DNA from: Myotis daubentonii
Lineage: Eukaryota > Chordata > Mammalia > Chiroptera > Vespertilionidae
Direction of reading: 5' to 3'
NCBI RefSeq assembly: GCF_963259705.1
Contig: NC_081841.1
Location: 114,550,979 to 114,614,978 of the forward strand
DNA: 64,000 nt
Made by a program: the position numbers and the translations under genes. Each line of letters opens with the position of its first letter. The stretch's first letter is position 1. Shown here piece after piece: positions 11,306-21,249 of the stretch. Below the pieces are notes generated by a model, which saw only the letters and a list, made by a program, of their open reading frames with translations, did not search any database and was not told the origin of the DNA.

Positions 11306-11406
11306 GAAAAGAAAAGATCCTTAAGTGAGGATTAAAAAGGGAAGGAAAAAAAATAAAAATGAAAAAAAGGAGGGAAGACAATGCATAGGACAGTCATTAG
11401 TTTTTG

Positions 11407-13317
11407 GGGTTTTTTTTTGTTTTTTTTTAATTAAATCTTTATTGTTCAGATTATTACATTTGTTCCTCTTTTTTCCCCCCATAACTCCCCTCCTCCCAGT
11501 TCCCGCCCCACCCTCCGCCCTCACTCCCCACCCACTGTCCTCATCCATAGGTGCACGATTTTTTGTCCAGTCTCTTCCCGCATCTCCCACACCCCTTTCC
11601 CCCGCAAGAATAGTCAGTCCATTCCCTTTCTATGTCCCTGATTCTATTATGATCACCAGATTATTTATTCACTTGATTCTTAGATTCACTTGTTCATAGA
11701 TGCATGTTTGTTGCTCATAATTTGTATCTTTACCTTTTTCTTCTTCTTCCTCTTCTTAAAGGATACCTTTCAGCATTTCATATAATACTGGTTTGGTGGT
11801 GATGAACTCCTTTAGCTTTTCCTTATCTGTGAAGCTCTTTATCTGACCTTCAGTTCTGAATGATAGCTTTGCTGCATAAAGTAATCTTGGTTGTGGGTTC
11901 TTGGTATTCATCACTTTGAATATTTCTTGCCATTCCCTTCTGGCCTGCAAAGTTTCTGTTGAGAAATCAGCTGACAGTCGTATGGGTATTCCCTTGTAGG
12001 TAACTGAGTGTCTTTCTCTTGCTGCTTTTAAGATTCTCTCTTTGTCTTTTGCTCTTGGCATTTTAATTATGATGTGTCTTGGTGTGGTCCTCTTTGGATT
12101 CCTTTTGTTTGGGGTTCTCTGCGCTTCCTGGACCTGTAAGTCTATTTCTTTCACCAGGTGGGGGAAGTTTTCTGTCATGATTTCTTCAAATAGGTTTTCA
12201 ATATCTTGCTCTCTCTCTTCTTCTGGCACCCCTATAATTCTGATGTTGGTACGCTTGAAGCTGTCCCAGAGGCTCCTTACACTATCTTCGTATTTTCGGA
12301 TTCTTTTTTCATTTTGCTTTTTCTGGTTGGGTGTTTTTTGCTTCTTCGCATTTCAAATCTTTGCCTTGATTCTTGCGCATCTCTGGTCTGCTGTTGGGAG
12401 TCTGTATAGTATTCGTTATTTCAGTCTGTGTATGCTTAATTTCTAGTTGGTTCTTTATCATAACATCGAGGGTCTCATTAGTTTTCTTGAGGATCTCACT
12501 ACATTTATCGGCGGCTTCTAGACAGTTCTTAAGAGACCTTAAAAGTGTGGTTCTGAACTCAATATCCTCCATTGACAGTTTTGTCCTGTTTCTTTGTCTC
12601 CGCATTTTTTATACTTTCTTGGTACACTCCCTAGTGGTCTTTGTGCGCAGTCTTGTTGTAGTTAAGCCTTGATTGTTGATGGCAATACCGGGGGTGATTT
12701 GACCTCCAGGCTAACTGGCTATGAGAGTCCGCTGTGTCTGCAGTGGGAGAGCTTCTGTGCTGGATCTCTAGGGCGGTGCTAATCTAGCCTTTGCCTGAGG
12801 CTATCTGGCAAATGGCTCTGCGCAGGGCTTGGGCGGGGCGGGTCCCAGGGGATCTACAGGGCGGGCTGGAGCGAGCAGTTATGGCTGCTCTCAGTTCCAT
12901 CCCTAGGGGCTCTGCCTCACAGAGTCCCAGCAACCACTGCAAACCTCGGAGAGAAAGCTGCCTTCGAGTTCCGACCGAAGCCAGACAGTCCCGCTTCTCC
13001 CGTTTGAGTCTGGGTCCCTACAGACTCACCCGGATCTGGAGCTCAGAGTCTGAAACTTCCTCCCGATTGAAAACAACAACCGTGCCCTCCGCCTCCAGCC
13101 CGCTCGCGCGCACTCTGCACCTGAGTATTTCACTTCAGCACTGCGCCTCCTCTGAGTCTGGGTATGATATTCTCTTTCCTCCTAGTTGTAGAATTTCCAC
13201 TCAGCCAGCCTTCCTGTGGTTCTGGATGATGTCCATTCCGTCTTTAGTTGTTTTTTGAAGTGGTTGTTCGAGGCAGGAATCTCTGGTGTTAACCTATGCC
13301 GCCATCTTGGTTTCTCC
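11407..13317 (-). mobile_element. HAL1 element, copy 2, full length with perfect TSD
   Basis: A 1.9 kb ORF1-only L1 relative. It is bounded by the exact 18-bp duplication GACAGTCATTAGTTTTTG at 11389-11406 and 13318-13335, with poly-T next to the left copy. The 3' UTR (11430-11750), a frame-broken ORF1 (11756-12605) and a 5' UTR ending 'gccatcttggtttctcc' are all present, in the same order as copy 1. The perfect TSD shows a comparatively recent retrotransposition using L1 machinery. Confidence 0.9.
11756..12605 (-). pseudogene. HAL1 copy 2 ORF1 protein remnant
   Basis: The C-terminal half (11756-12229) has the ORF1p landmarks NLFEEIMTENFPHLV, NKRNPKRTTPRHIIIKM, FSTETLQARREWQEIFKVM and a final ITTKPVLYEMLKGIL. 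The N-terminal half (12309-12605) begins MRRQRNRTKLSMEDIEF and is heptad-rich, consistent with the trimerising coiled coil. The two halves are in different frames near 12230-12310, so this copy is broken. Alternative: a programmed frameshift is unlikely because copy 1 breaks at a different point. Confidence 0.8.
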
Positions 13318-13335
13318 GACAGTCATTAGTTTTTG

Positions 13336-13451
13336 CAGAAAGGACAGGATATATGTGCCTAAATGTACCTGCATGAAGAATCTGGAAAGACATACCCCAC
13401 ATGGGAGCAGTCTCTCCAGGCAGAGAAAACAAACGGGTGGGAAACAGGCGC
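13336..13451. other. Right-hand end of the retro-inserted segment
   Basis: About 115 bp of single-copy-looking DNA between the right TSD of HAL1 copy 2 and the L1-A junction. If the insert came from a HAL1-driven RNA this would be sequence upstream of HAL1. Confidence 0.5.
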
Positions 13452-13757
13452 TATGTCCTTCATTTTGAGGTCAGATATAAGTATTGCTACCCCAGCTTTG
13501 TTTTCATTTCCATATGCCTGAAAGATATTTTTCCATCCTTTCACTTTCAGTCTGTGTGAGTCCCTTATTCTGAGGTGGGTCTCTTGTAGGCAGTAAATAT
13601 ATGGTTCATGTTTTTTATCGATTCAGTCACTTGATGTCTTTTGGTTGGAACATTTAGTCCATTTACATTTAAAGTTATTATTGAAAGGTATTTTTTGTAG
13701 CCATTTCCATTTTTTTTGTGGCTGTTTTCTCTCTGAGCTTTTTATTTCTTCTTTTTA

Positions 13758-14651
13758 CAACAGTCCCTTTAGCATTTCTTGCATTGCTGGCTTGGTGGTG
13801 ATAAACTCCCTTAGCCTTTTTTTTTTTTGTCTCTGAAGCTTCTTATTTCCCCTTCAATATTGAATGATAGCCTTACTGGATAGAGTATTCTTGGATTCAG
13901 TCCCTTGCTTTGCATCACTTTGTAAATTTCCATCCATTCTTTTCTGGCCTGATGTGTTTCTGTTGAGAAATCATTTGATAATCTAATGTGAGATCCCCTG
14001 TATGTAACTTTCTGTTTCTCTCTTGCAGCCTTTAAGTTTCTCTCCTTGTCCTGAACATTTGCCGTGGTAATTATGATGTGTCTTGGTGTGGGTCATTTCG
14101 GGTTCACCTTGTTTGGGACTCTCTGTGCTTGTCTGACTTTTTTCATCCCCACCTCAGGGAAGTTTGCTGATATTATTTCTTCCAATAGGTTTTCTAACCC
14201 TTGTTTCTCTTTCTGTTGTTCTGGCACCCCTATTATTTGTATGTTGTTTCTTTTCATGTTGTCCTATACCTCCCTTAGGCTCTCCCCCTGTCTTTTAATT
14301 TTTTTCTCCAATTGCAGTTCAGTTTGGGTGTGTTTTACTTCCCTGTCTTCTAATTCACTAATTCGTTCCTCTGCTTCTCCTAGTCTACAGTTGAAACTTT
14401 CAATGGATTTTATTTTTATTGCAGCTATGTCACTCTTCATTTTTTCTTGTTTCTTATATACTTTATTGATTTTTTCATCCTTTTCTTCTTGATTCTTGCA
14501 TAAGTTGTTGATTTTTTTCCTCCATCTGGTTTATGCACTCCAGGACCCTTAATCTGAATTATTTTTCTGTCATGCTGCATGCCTCGGTTTCACTTAGCTG
14601 CTTTTCTGGTGAGTCCTTTTCTTTCCTTTGGGGGTTTCTTTGTCTACCCAT
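13758..14651 (-). pseudogene. L1-A ORF1 remnant
   Basis: Reading leftwards from an ATG at 14651 (MGRQRN-type start) the sequence follows L1-E ORF1 closely, including the heptad region and the 'accaagacacatcataatta' block seen reversed near 14070. An added T run near 13818 and other indels break the frame, so no long ORF1 frame survives. Confidence 0.75.
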
Positions 14652-14689
14652 GTTGGATCTCACTGACATATCTAGATGTTGAGTTGTTT

Positions 14690-15755
14690 AGGGGCTGCTC
14701 CTTGGGTGGCAGTGGCTCCTCAGGCTGTGGTTGCTCCTTGGGCGGTAGTGGTAGCAGCTGCTCCTCAGTTGACAGCAGCTCCTCTGGTGGGTGCTGTTCA
14801 CAGCTGTGGTAGCTCCTCTGGCTGGGGAGGGGGAGGCTTCACATGCAGCTGTTGTTCCTCAGACAGAGGGTGTGCTGATCACGAGGGTTCTGTTCCTTGG
14901 ATGTGGTCGGGCTACACATGTAGCTGCTACTCCTTGAACTGGGGCGGACAGCTCACCTGGCTGCTTATCTATGAATGGGAGCTGGCTTCACACTGCTGTT
15001 GTTCCTCTGATGTGGTGGGCTGCTTGTGGGGCTACTGCTCCTAGGACTTGGATAGGTTGATTGCAAGTCTGCTGCTCCTCGGACGGGGGTGGGCTGCTTG
15101 CAAGGCTGCTGCTCTTTGGATGGGAGTGAGCTGCACGCATGGCTGCTCCTCCTCAGACAGAGACATGCCACCCAACCAGCTGCTGCTCGTTGTGGCTCTA
15201 CTCCTTGCACTGGTGCATGCTGCATAGGGCTGCCACTCCTCGGATGTGGGCGGTCTGCTTGTGTGGCTGCTGCTCCTTGGACCAGGGAGGGCTGATGCTG
15301 CTCCTCTAATGGGGCCTGGCTGCTCGTAGAACTGCTGTTCCTAAGATGGGGACCGGCTGATCACACAGCTGCTGTACCTCAAATTGGGCAGGCTGCTCGT
15401 GTGGCTGCTGCTGCTTGGGCGAGGGAAAGATGCTTGTGCAGCTGCTGCTCCTTGGACTAGTGCAGGGTGTGGGCTGTGCACAGCTGCTGCTCCTCGGATG
15501 GGGCAGGCTGCCCAGGGCTGCCGCTCCTCAGACGTAGGAAGACTGCTCATGCGGCTGCTGCTCCTCGGACAGGTCGGACTGCTCGTTTGGTTGCTGCTCC
15601 TCAGATGGGGAAGCGGGCCAATCACACAGCTGCTGCTCCTTGGACAGGGGCAGGCCACATGAGGCTGCTGCTCTTAGGCTCGATGCAGGCTGCTCACGGG
15701 GCTGATGCTCCCTGGTCAAGAGCGCACTGCTCACGTGTCTGTTGCTCACGTGGTT
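14690..15755 (-). repeat. L1 5' UTR minisatellite array
   Basis: GC-rich tandem units of roughly 35-40 bp built on 'gctgctgctcctcggac' with variation, homologous to the array at 24850-26140 in the opposite orientation. Several open frames across it are by-products of the unit length. Confidence 0.85.
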
Positions 15756-15764
15756 GAAAAAATA

Positions 15765-15964
15765 ATGTGAAAAGAAGTAGGAAATAAAGGAAGAAACAAC
15801 AAAACAACAACAAACAAACAAAAACAAGAAGCAAAAAAGGCAGCAAACAAAAAATGGGAAAACAAGGAGAAAACCATTAAAAAGGCCAACAAAATAATAA
15901 TAATAAAATAAAAATGAAAAATTGACATATCATTCCTTTGGCTGGCTTAAGATCCCAGTTTTCT
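15765..15964 (-). repeat. A-rich block of L1-A 5' UTR
   Basis: Reverse complement matches the T-rich part of the L1-D 5' UTR, down to 'ggcttaagatcccagt' at 15946-15961 (L1-D at about 23541-23556). Confidence 0.7.
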
Positions 15965-15989
15965 GAAATGTCTGTGATTTTTGTTGTTG

Positions 15990-16109
15990 TTGTTGCTGGG
16001 ACTCTGGGTCATGTTTTCTTATCCACTCAGTTACCCTATGTCTTTTGATTGGGGCATTTAATCCATTTACATTTAAAGTTATTATTGATAGATACTTGTT
16101 TGTTGCCAT
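15990..16109 (-). pseudogene. L1-C ORF2 N-terminal stub
   Basis: ATG at 16109 begins [18 protein letters not shown], which includes the catalytic Asn of the L1 endonuclease, and continues to WIRKHDPE. It is cut there, before the catalytic Glu of QETHL. Confidence 0.8.
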
Positions 16110-16159
16110 TTTTTTTTTTTTACGTCTGTGTTCCTTCATCTTTTCCTATTTTTTTCTTT

Positions 16160-17037
16160 TTACAGCAGACCCTTTAGCATTTCTTGCATTGCTGGCTTGG
16201 TGGTCATAAACTCCCTTAGTCCTTTTTTGTCTGTGAAGCTCCTGATTTCACCCTCAATTTTGATTGATAGCCTTGCTGGGTACAGTATTCTTGGATTCAG
16301 ACCCTTCCTTTGCATGACTTTGTATATCTCATTCATTTCCCTTCTGGCCTGATGTGTTTCTGTTGAGAAATCAGTCACCAGTCTCATGGGGGATCCTTTG
16401 TAGGTAACTTTCTGTCTCTCTCTGGCCGCTTTTAAGATTCTTGCTTTGTCATTGGTGTTTGCCAATTTAATTATAATGTGTCTTGGCGTCAGTCTTTTGG
16501 GGTTCATTTTGTTTGGGACTCTGTGAACTTCTTGGATTTGTGTGAGATTTTTCTTCCCTATATCAGGGAAGTTTTCTGTCATTATTTCTTCAAACAGGTT
16601 TTCTATTCCTTGCTCAGTTTCCTCTCCTTCTGGCACTCCTATTATATGGATGTTGTTTCATTACATATTGTCCCAAAGTTCTCTTAGGCTCTCCTCTTGC
16701 TTTTTAATTTTTTTTTCCAGAAGCTGCTCTGCTTGGGTATTTTTTCCTACCTTGTCTTCTAGCTCATGATGCAGTCATCTGCTTCTTATAGTCTATTGTT
16801 GATGCTTTCTATTGAATTCTTTATAGCAGTAATGTCATTTTTCATTTCTTCTTGGTTCTTCATTTCCTCTTTGTTCTTACACATATTGTAGAATTTGTCT
16901 TCCATTCTTTTCACCCACCTTATGACCATTTCTCTGAATTATTTCTCTGACAGGTTGCTTGCCTCCATTTTCTTTACTTCCTTTTCTCGTGATGCCTCCT
17001 TTTCTTTTATATGCGGGCTGTTTCTTTGTCTCCCCAT
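16160..17037 (-). pseudogene. L1-C ORF1 remnant
   Basis: The C-terminal frame 16160-16636 is intact, with [55 protein letters not shown] and the normal end MLKGLL followed by TAA. The N-terminal half to the ATG at 17037 is broken by indels. ORF1p is a trimeric RNA chaperone; only the CTD frame survives here. Confidence 0.8.
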
Positions 17038-17144
17038 GATCTCTCTTCTCCTGGTGTCTGGTTATGTAGTTCTCTCTCTCCTGTGTTTATTTAAAGGCAC
17101 AAAATACAACTGAAAAAGGCAAAATACACAAGACACCGAACACA

Positions 17145-18233
17145 AATTTATTCACGATACTAATAATCCCAAATAAAGGTTACCACCAGAGAAAGAGAAT
17201 TAGGGTTTATGAAAGAAGGAAGAAAAAAAAGAGACAAAAAAAGAAGTGCAACAATGAAATTGGGAAACGGAAAAAAAAGTAAGAGAGAAATAAATAGAAT
17301 AAAAAGAAAATAGGAAAAACTATATGGGGAGAAAACTCCAATAGAACAGCCACTATTCCCAACAAATGCCAGCAACAAATACCTAGAGACGAATGCAAAC
17401 CTCAAACAGCACCTAATATCAAGTGATTCAAGGGAAAACAGAAGAAAAAAAACAAAACAAAAAAATAAAAATAAAAAGTGAAACAATCTCACAAACAAGC
17501 ATTTAAAAAACCAATATAATCAACAATCGCGTAAATAACAACAAAAGGACAGAGAGAACAAAAATTGATATAGTGAAGAAAGAAAAGAGAGAAGCGTGCA
17601 TAGACTTAGAGCAGGGAATGGAAATTAGATATATAAGTAGGGTGTAATTTAACAGGGGGTAAAAGAAGGAATAGGAAAAATCTAAAGCAGAAATAGGGTA
17701 AGAGAAACAGGACAGCAAAAGGGGAAAAGTGAGGAAGAGAGTGTTGGCATAAAGGTAAAGTTGAGCTAGAAAAAAGTGATGCTAAAGGAAAGATGGAAAT
17801 AGAATGTAGAAAACTAATCCCAAAATAAAATAAAGATAAAATAAAATGGCAACTAAAAAAAGGTAAAATAGTAGTAGTAATAATACTGATTAAAAACAAA
17901 AATGTAATAATTAGAAAGGTAAAATCAAGTGAGGATAAAAGAAAAAAATTTTGTTTCTTAAGTAAAAGATTAAAAAAATAAAAATGTGCAGTAGTGAAAG
18001 TCATTCACTTTCTCTACTGTTCTGTTTGGCACATCTTTTTCCTAGTCAGGAGATTATTGAAGTTCCCTGCGTTCCACTGCTCCTCAGTGTTGTAGGCCAC
18101 AGTCCTGATTTTCAAGCAGGCCATAATTCTTTGTTTCTTATACTCCTTTATTTGTTTTTACACAAGAGTCAATTTGTGATTCAACCCCTGGGTGGCAGTG
18201 TTTCTGGATTGACCTCCGAGTCTATAGGTCCTC
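17145..18233 (-). mobile_element. L1-C 5' UTR, A-rich non-monomer part
   Basis: Homologous to 1-1161 across its length. No real gene lies in it; the antisense Phe/Leu-rich frames reflect the purine-rich composition. Confidence 0.7.
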
Positions 18234-19180
18234 TCTAGCTAGTGTTTAGATTTTGTTTTCTCTGTGGCACTTAGTACTGTTTTTGGGGAATGGGCTGCCC
18301 CAGAGATGGTTCTCTGATCACTATTCCCCACTCTGATCCCCAGGTTCCACAAATACAACTTTTCCCTACAGTTTCTTAGAGTGTCCCCAATTAGGTGATC
18401 CTATGTATTGGGCTTAGTAATCAAAAGTGAGGATTTAAAGAGAAAAAAAAAAAGAAAGAAAAAAGAGCCAGAGTAAGTGTGCGAACTCACGACTTTTACC
18501 CTTTGGCGCCCTGCCCAAGTCTGTGCAGTCTTTTCCCCCCCTGGCTATAAGCAGCCAGCACACTGTTAAAATTTTTAGGCTGTCCCTTTGTGCCCATTTC
18601 ATCTAATGGTTGCTTTTTAGAGTTCCCTTCTGATAGCAGCCCTGTGGTTTCCCTTCCACATTCACGGATCACGCCAGCCCCAGTGGCCGCAGACTTTTCT
18701 GGGCACAGACTTCCCTGGATCCTCCAGCTCCCACTGTTGTGCATTTCTCACTCCTGCTCAGACCACAGACCTCACCTTATCCCAGGCAAAATCTGACCTT
18801 TTCATGAGGGGGTGCAGAGCTCCTCCGAATCTGTGTGTTCGCGCCGCCTGGGGACCAGTGTTCCTGGGCTCGCAGCTGTTCGCTGGGTGCAATTGTAGTT
18901 TCCTGGGATTTTCAGGCTTCTGACAACATCCACTCTCCCCTTCAAGATGGTGCAGTCTCCTTGTCAGAGCCAGTCGCTTTGGGAGGGATCCCAGCAGCAG
19001 TGGAGGCTGCCCAGTCAGTGGAACCCCGTCTGGCTGACCCCACATTCCCCTGGAGTGCAGCTGTCCCTCAACTCACAAACAAACACTTCCATGCGCCCAC
19101 ACACTCTCCCTTCATTCTCTCACTCATGGACTATCTTGCAGTCTGCCTTCCCATTGGCAGCCATCTTCCTTCTCCCTCTC
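18234..19180 (-). repeat. L1-C 5' UTR monomer 1 (ORF1-proximal)
   Basis: About 947 bp, opening at the plus-strand left with 'gtgtttagattttgttttc' and ending at the right with 'ggcagccatcttcc', the reverse of a YY1-like AAGATGGC element. Its sequence repeats in the same order in monomer 2. Confidence 0.75.
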
Positions 19181-19700
19181 TAGGCAGTATTTAGATTTTG
19201 TTTTCCCTACCGCACTTAATACTGATTTGGGAGAATGGGCTACCACAAAACTGGTTTTCTGATCGTTTCTCTCCATTCTGATCCCCAGGTTCCACAAAAA
19301 CATCTTTTTCCTCCAGTCTCTGAGAGTGTTTTTAATTGGGTGGTCTTATGTACTGGGTTTAGTAATCAAAAACAAGGATTTAAAGAGAAAAAGTAGCCAG
19401 AGTAAACGCGCAAACTCGCAACTCTATGAACGTCTCTGCACATGTCTTTTTTCCACTGCCACTAAGCAGCCAATATACTGGTAAAACTTCAGGCTGCCTT
19501 TCTGTGCCCAGCCCAGCTATGGGTTGATTTCTAGAGTTCCCTTCTGCCAGCCGGCCTGTGGAACCCCTTCCACATTCGCAGACCACGCTGGCCCCAATGG
19601 CCGTGGATTTTGTGGAGCGCAGACTTCCTCTGAACCTCTAGATCCCGCTGCACATATTTCTCCCTCTGGCTTGGATCACAGACCTCACCTTTCTCTAGGC

Positions 19701-20818
19701 CAGTGGTTGTCAAACTGCAGCTCGCAAGCCACATGTGGCTCTTTGACCCCTTGAGTGTGGCTCTTCCACAAAATACCATGTGCAGGTGTGCATATAAAGT
19801 GCAATTGAAGCTTCGTGGCCCATGTGCAGAAGACGGTATTTTGTGGAAGAGCCACACTCAAGGGCCCAAAGAGCCACATGTGGCTCGCGAGCCGCAGTTT
19901 GCCGAACACTGGGTTAGGGCAACAGTTATCCTTATAATAAAAAGGTAATATACAAATGGACCCTAACAGCAGAGCGACTGGGAATCACTGGTTACTATGT
20001 TTTTTTGTTTTTTGTTTTTTTATCACTGGTCACTATGACAAACACTGACCACCAGGGGGCAGACACTCAATGCAGGAGCTGTCCCCTGGTAGTCAGTGTG
20101 CTCCCACAGGGGGAGCTCTGCTCAGCCACAAGCCAGGCTGTTGGCTGCCAGTACAGCATTGGTGGTGGGAGTCTCTCCTGGCTCCTCAGCAGCACTAAAG
20201 ATGTTTGACTGCAGCTAGGCCTGCTCCCCACTGGCAAGTGGACATCCCCCGATGGCTCCCGGGCTGCCAGAGGGATGTCTGACTGCCAGCTTAGGCCCAA
20301 TTCCCCGGGGAAGCGGGCTTAAGCCAGCAGGTGGTCATTCCCCGAGGGGTCCCAGACTGCGAGAGGGCACAGGCCGGACTGAGGGACCCTCCTGAGTGCA
20401 CAAATTTTTGTGCACTGGGCCTCTAGTGTTTTAATAAGATTTTACTGTACATTCTGTTATGCAACTTGCTCTTTGCTCCTGAAATGCAGAGGCTCCTAAC
20501 CAGGCCAATCTGCTGGGGGGAGCAGCTGGTAATATTTTGTGCAAAATTGTGTTGGGTGCGAGTGTATTGAGGTATAGTGACTAGGACTACAAGACGAGTG
20601 TGGATGGGAGAGTTGGAAGGGGTCGACTTCAGCAAACGTACCTCAATCAGATTGCGGACGGTTTTAGCAAAGGCCAGCTTAGGAGTACCCTAATTAAGTT
20701 AATAACAATGTCCCTACCTATATAGTTTAAGTTTAAAAAATTTGGCTATCAAAAGGAATTTCAATCGTTGTACTGTTGATATTTGGCTCTATTGACTAAT
20801 ACGTTTTGCCGACCACTG
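19701..20818. mobile_element. Non-autonomous hAT-type DNA transposon with nested Helitron
   Basis: Terminal inverted repeats CAGTGGTTGTCAAACTGC at the left and, on the minus strand, CAGTGGTCGGCAAAACG at the right. Flanking 8-bp duplications CTCTAGGC (19693-19700) and TACTAGGC (20819-20826) match at six of eight bases; the restored site matches monomer 1. Without the Helitron (19929-20426) it is 620 bp and codes no transposase. The 8-bp TSD and CAGTGG-type TIR fit the hAT superfamily, which was active in vespertilionid bats. Confidence 0.85.
19929..20426 (+). mobile_element. HeliBat-type Helitron
   Basis: Starts TCCTTATAATAAAAAGGTAA after an A, ends with the hairpin 'tgcacaaatttttgtgca' and CTAG before a T. 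The A|T insertion preference, TC start and CTAG end are the Helitron signature. Non-autonomous; it carries no Rep/helicase sequence. Confidence 0.9.
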
Positions 20819-21249
20819 TACTAGGCAAAATCTGACCTTTCCGTGAGAAGGTGCAGAGCTCATTCAAGTCTGCATATTTGCATTGCTTGAACCCTGGTGT
20901 TTGTGGGCTTGCTGCTGTTCCCTGGGTGTTGTGGTTGTAGGATCCCAGGAGGTATCTGATCCCTCCTGGTTGAAGGTAAGGCTAGGCTTCCAATCACAGC
21001 CACTCTCCCCTTCAAGATGGCATGGTCTCTGTGGCAGAGCCGGTCACTCTGGGGGAGATTTCAGCAGCAGTAAAGGCTGCCCAGTCAAGGGAGCCAAGTC
21101 CAGCAATCCCCAACAGTCCTTTGGAATATAGCTGTCCCTCACTCACAAATAGACACTCCCCATATGTCCACAAACTCTCCTTTCATTCTGTCACTCACAC
21201 ACTATCTTTCAGCCTGCCATTCCCTTGGCAGCCATCTTCTATCTCCTGG

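Larger units (their letters stand above)
10209..11388. other. Non-repetitive DNA, partly GC-rich
   Basis: No gene recognised. 10400-10580 is GC-rich with scattered CpGs. 11030-11110 resembles a degraded L1 3' segment ('aacaactggaacctaaatgt' and 'ataatggaatattct'). Confidence 0.45.
7019..13451 (-). mobile_element. Retro-inserted genomic segment carrying MRPS11 3' exons and a HAL1
   Basis: This 6.4 kb block separates two parts of one L1. A 15-bp direct repeat, TATGTCCTTCATTTT, stands at 7004-7018 and again at 13452-13466; removing the block and one repeat restores a continuous L1 endonuclease region. The block starts with a poly-T run (7019-7025), that is, a poly-A tail on the minus strand. 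A CATAAA hexamer on the minus strand (7046-7051) lies 20 bases from the tail. The integration site reads TTTT/GA, a common L1-endonuclease site. The MRPS11 exons run plus, opposite to the implied RNA, and keep their introns. Inference: target-primed insertion of an unspliced antisense RNA. Confidence 0.72.
13452..15964 (-). mobile_element. LINE-1 element L1-A, 5' part (endonuclease start, ORF1, 5' UTR)
   Basis: Continues the L1 that stops at 7018: ORF2 endonuclease N-terminus 13452-13730, ORF1 about 13758-14651, 5' UTR minisatellite 14690-15755 and A-rich 5' UTR to about 15964. The order and the 5' UTR type match the plus-strand L1-D (22667 onward). The 5' end is truncated relative to L1-D. 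Confidence 0.8.
15990..21247 (-). mobile_element. LINE-1 element L1-C, 5'-complete, lacking most of ORF2
   Basis: From the right it has a 5' end at 'ggcagccatcttctatctcc' (21247), two 5' UTR monomers, an A-rich 5' UTR part (17160-17990), ORF1 (17037 to 16160) and the first about 40 codons of ORF2 (from ATG at 16109). It then ends near a (TTG)n stretch at 15977-15990 without ORF2 remainder or 3' UTR. The 5'-complete, 3'-missing form is opposite to the usual 5' truncation. Confidence 0.75.
19181..21247 (-). repeat. L1-C 5' UTR monomer 2 (outer), interrupted by a hAT
   Basis: Second copy of the same unit: 'agtatttagattttgttttc' at the left, the 'agtaatcaaaa(a/g)(c/t)(a/g)aggatttaaagag' block, the 'aggcaaaatctgacctt' block and the 'gccatctt' end. 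Excluding the hAT at 19701-20818 it is about 940 bp, the same length as monomer 1. Confidence 0.75.

Noticed and set aside
14690..15755. CRISPR-like array (regular repeats and spacers)
   Set aside because: Mammalian DNA; spacers are themselves variants of the repeat, units are degenerate and the array is shared among L1 copies.
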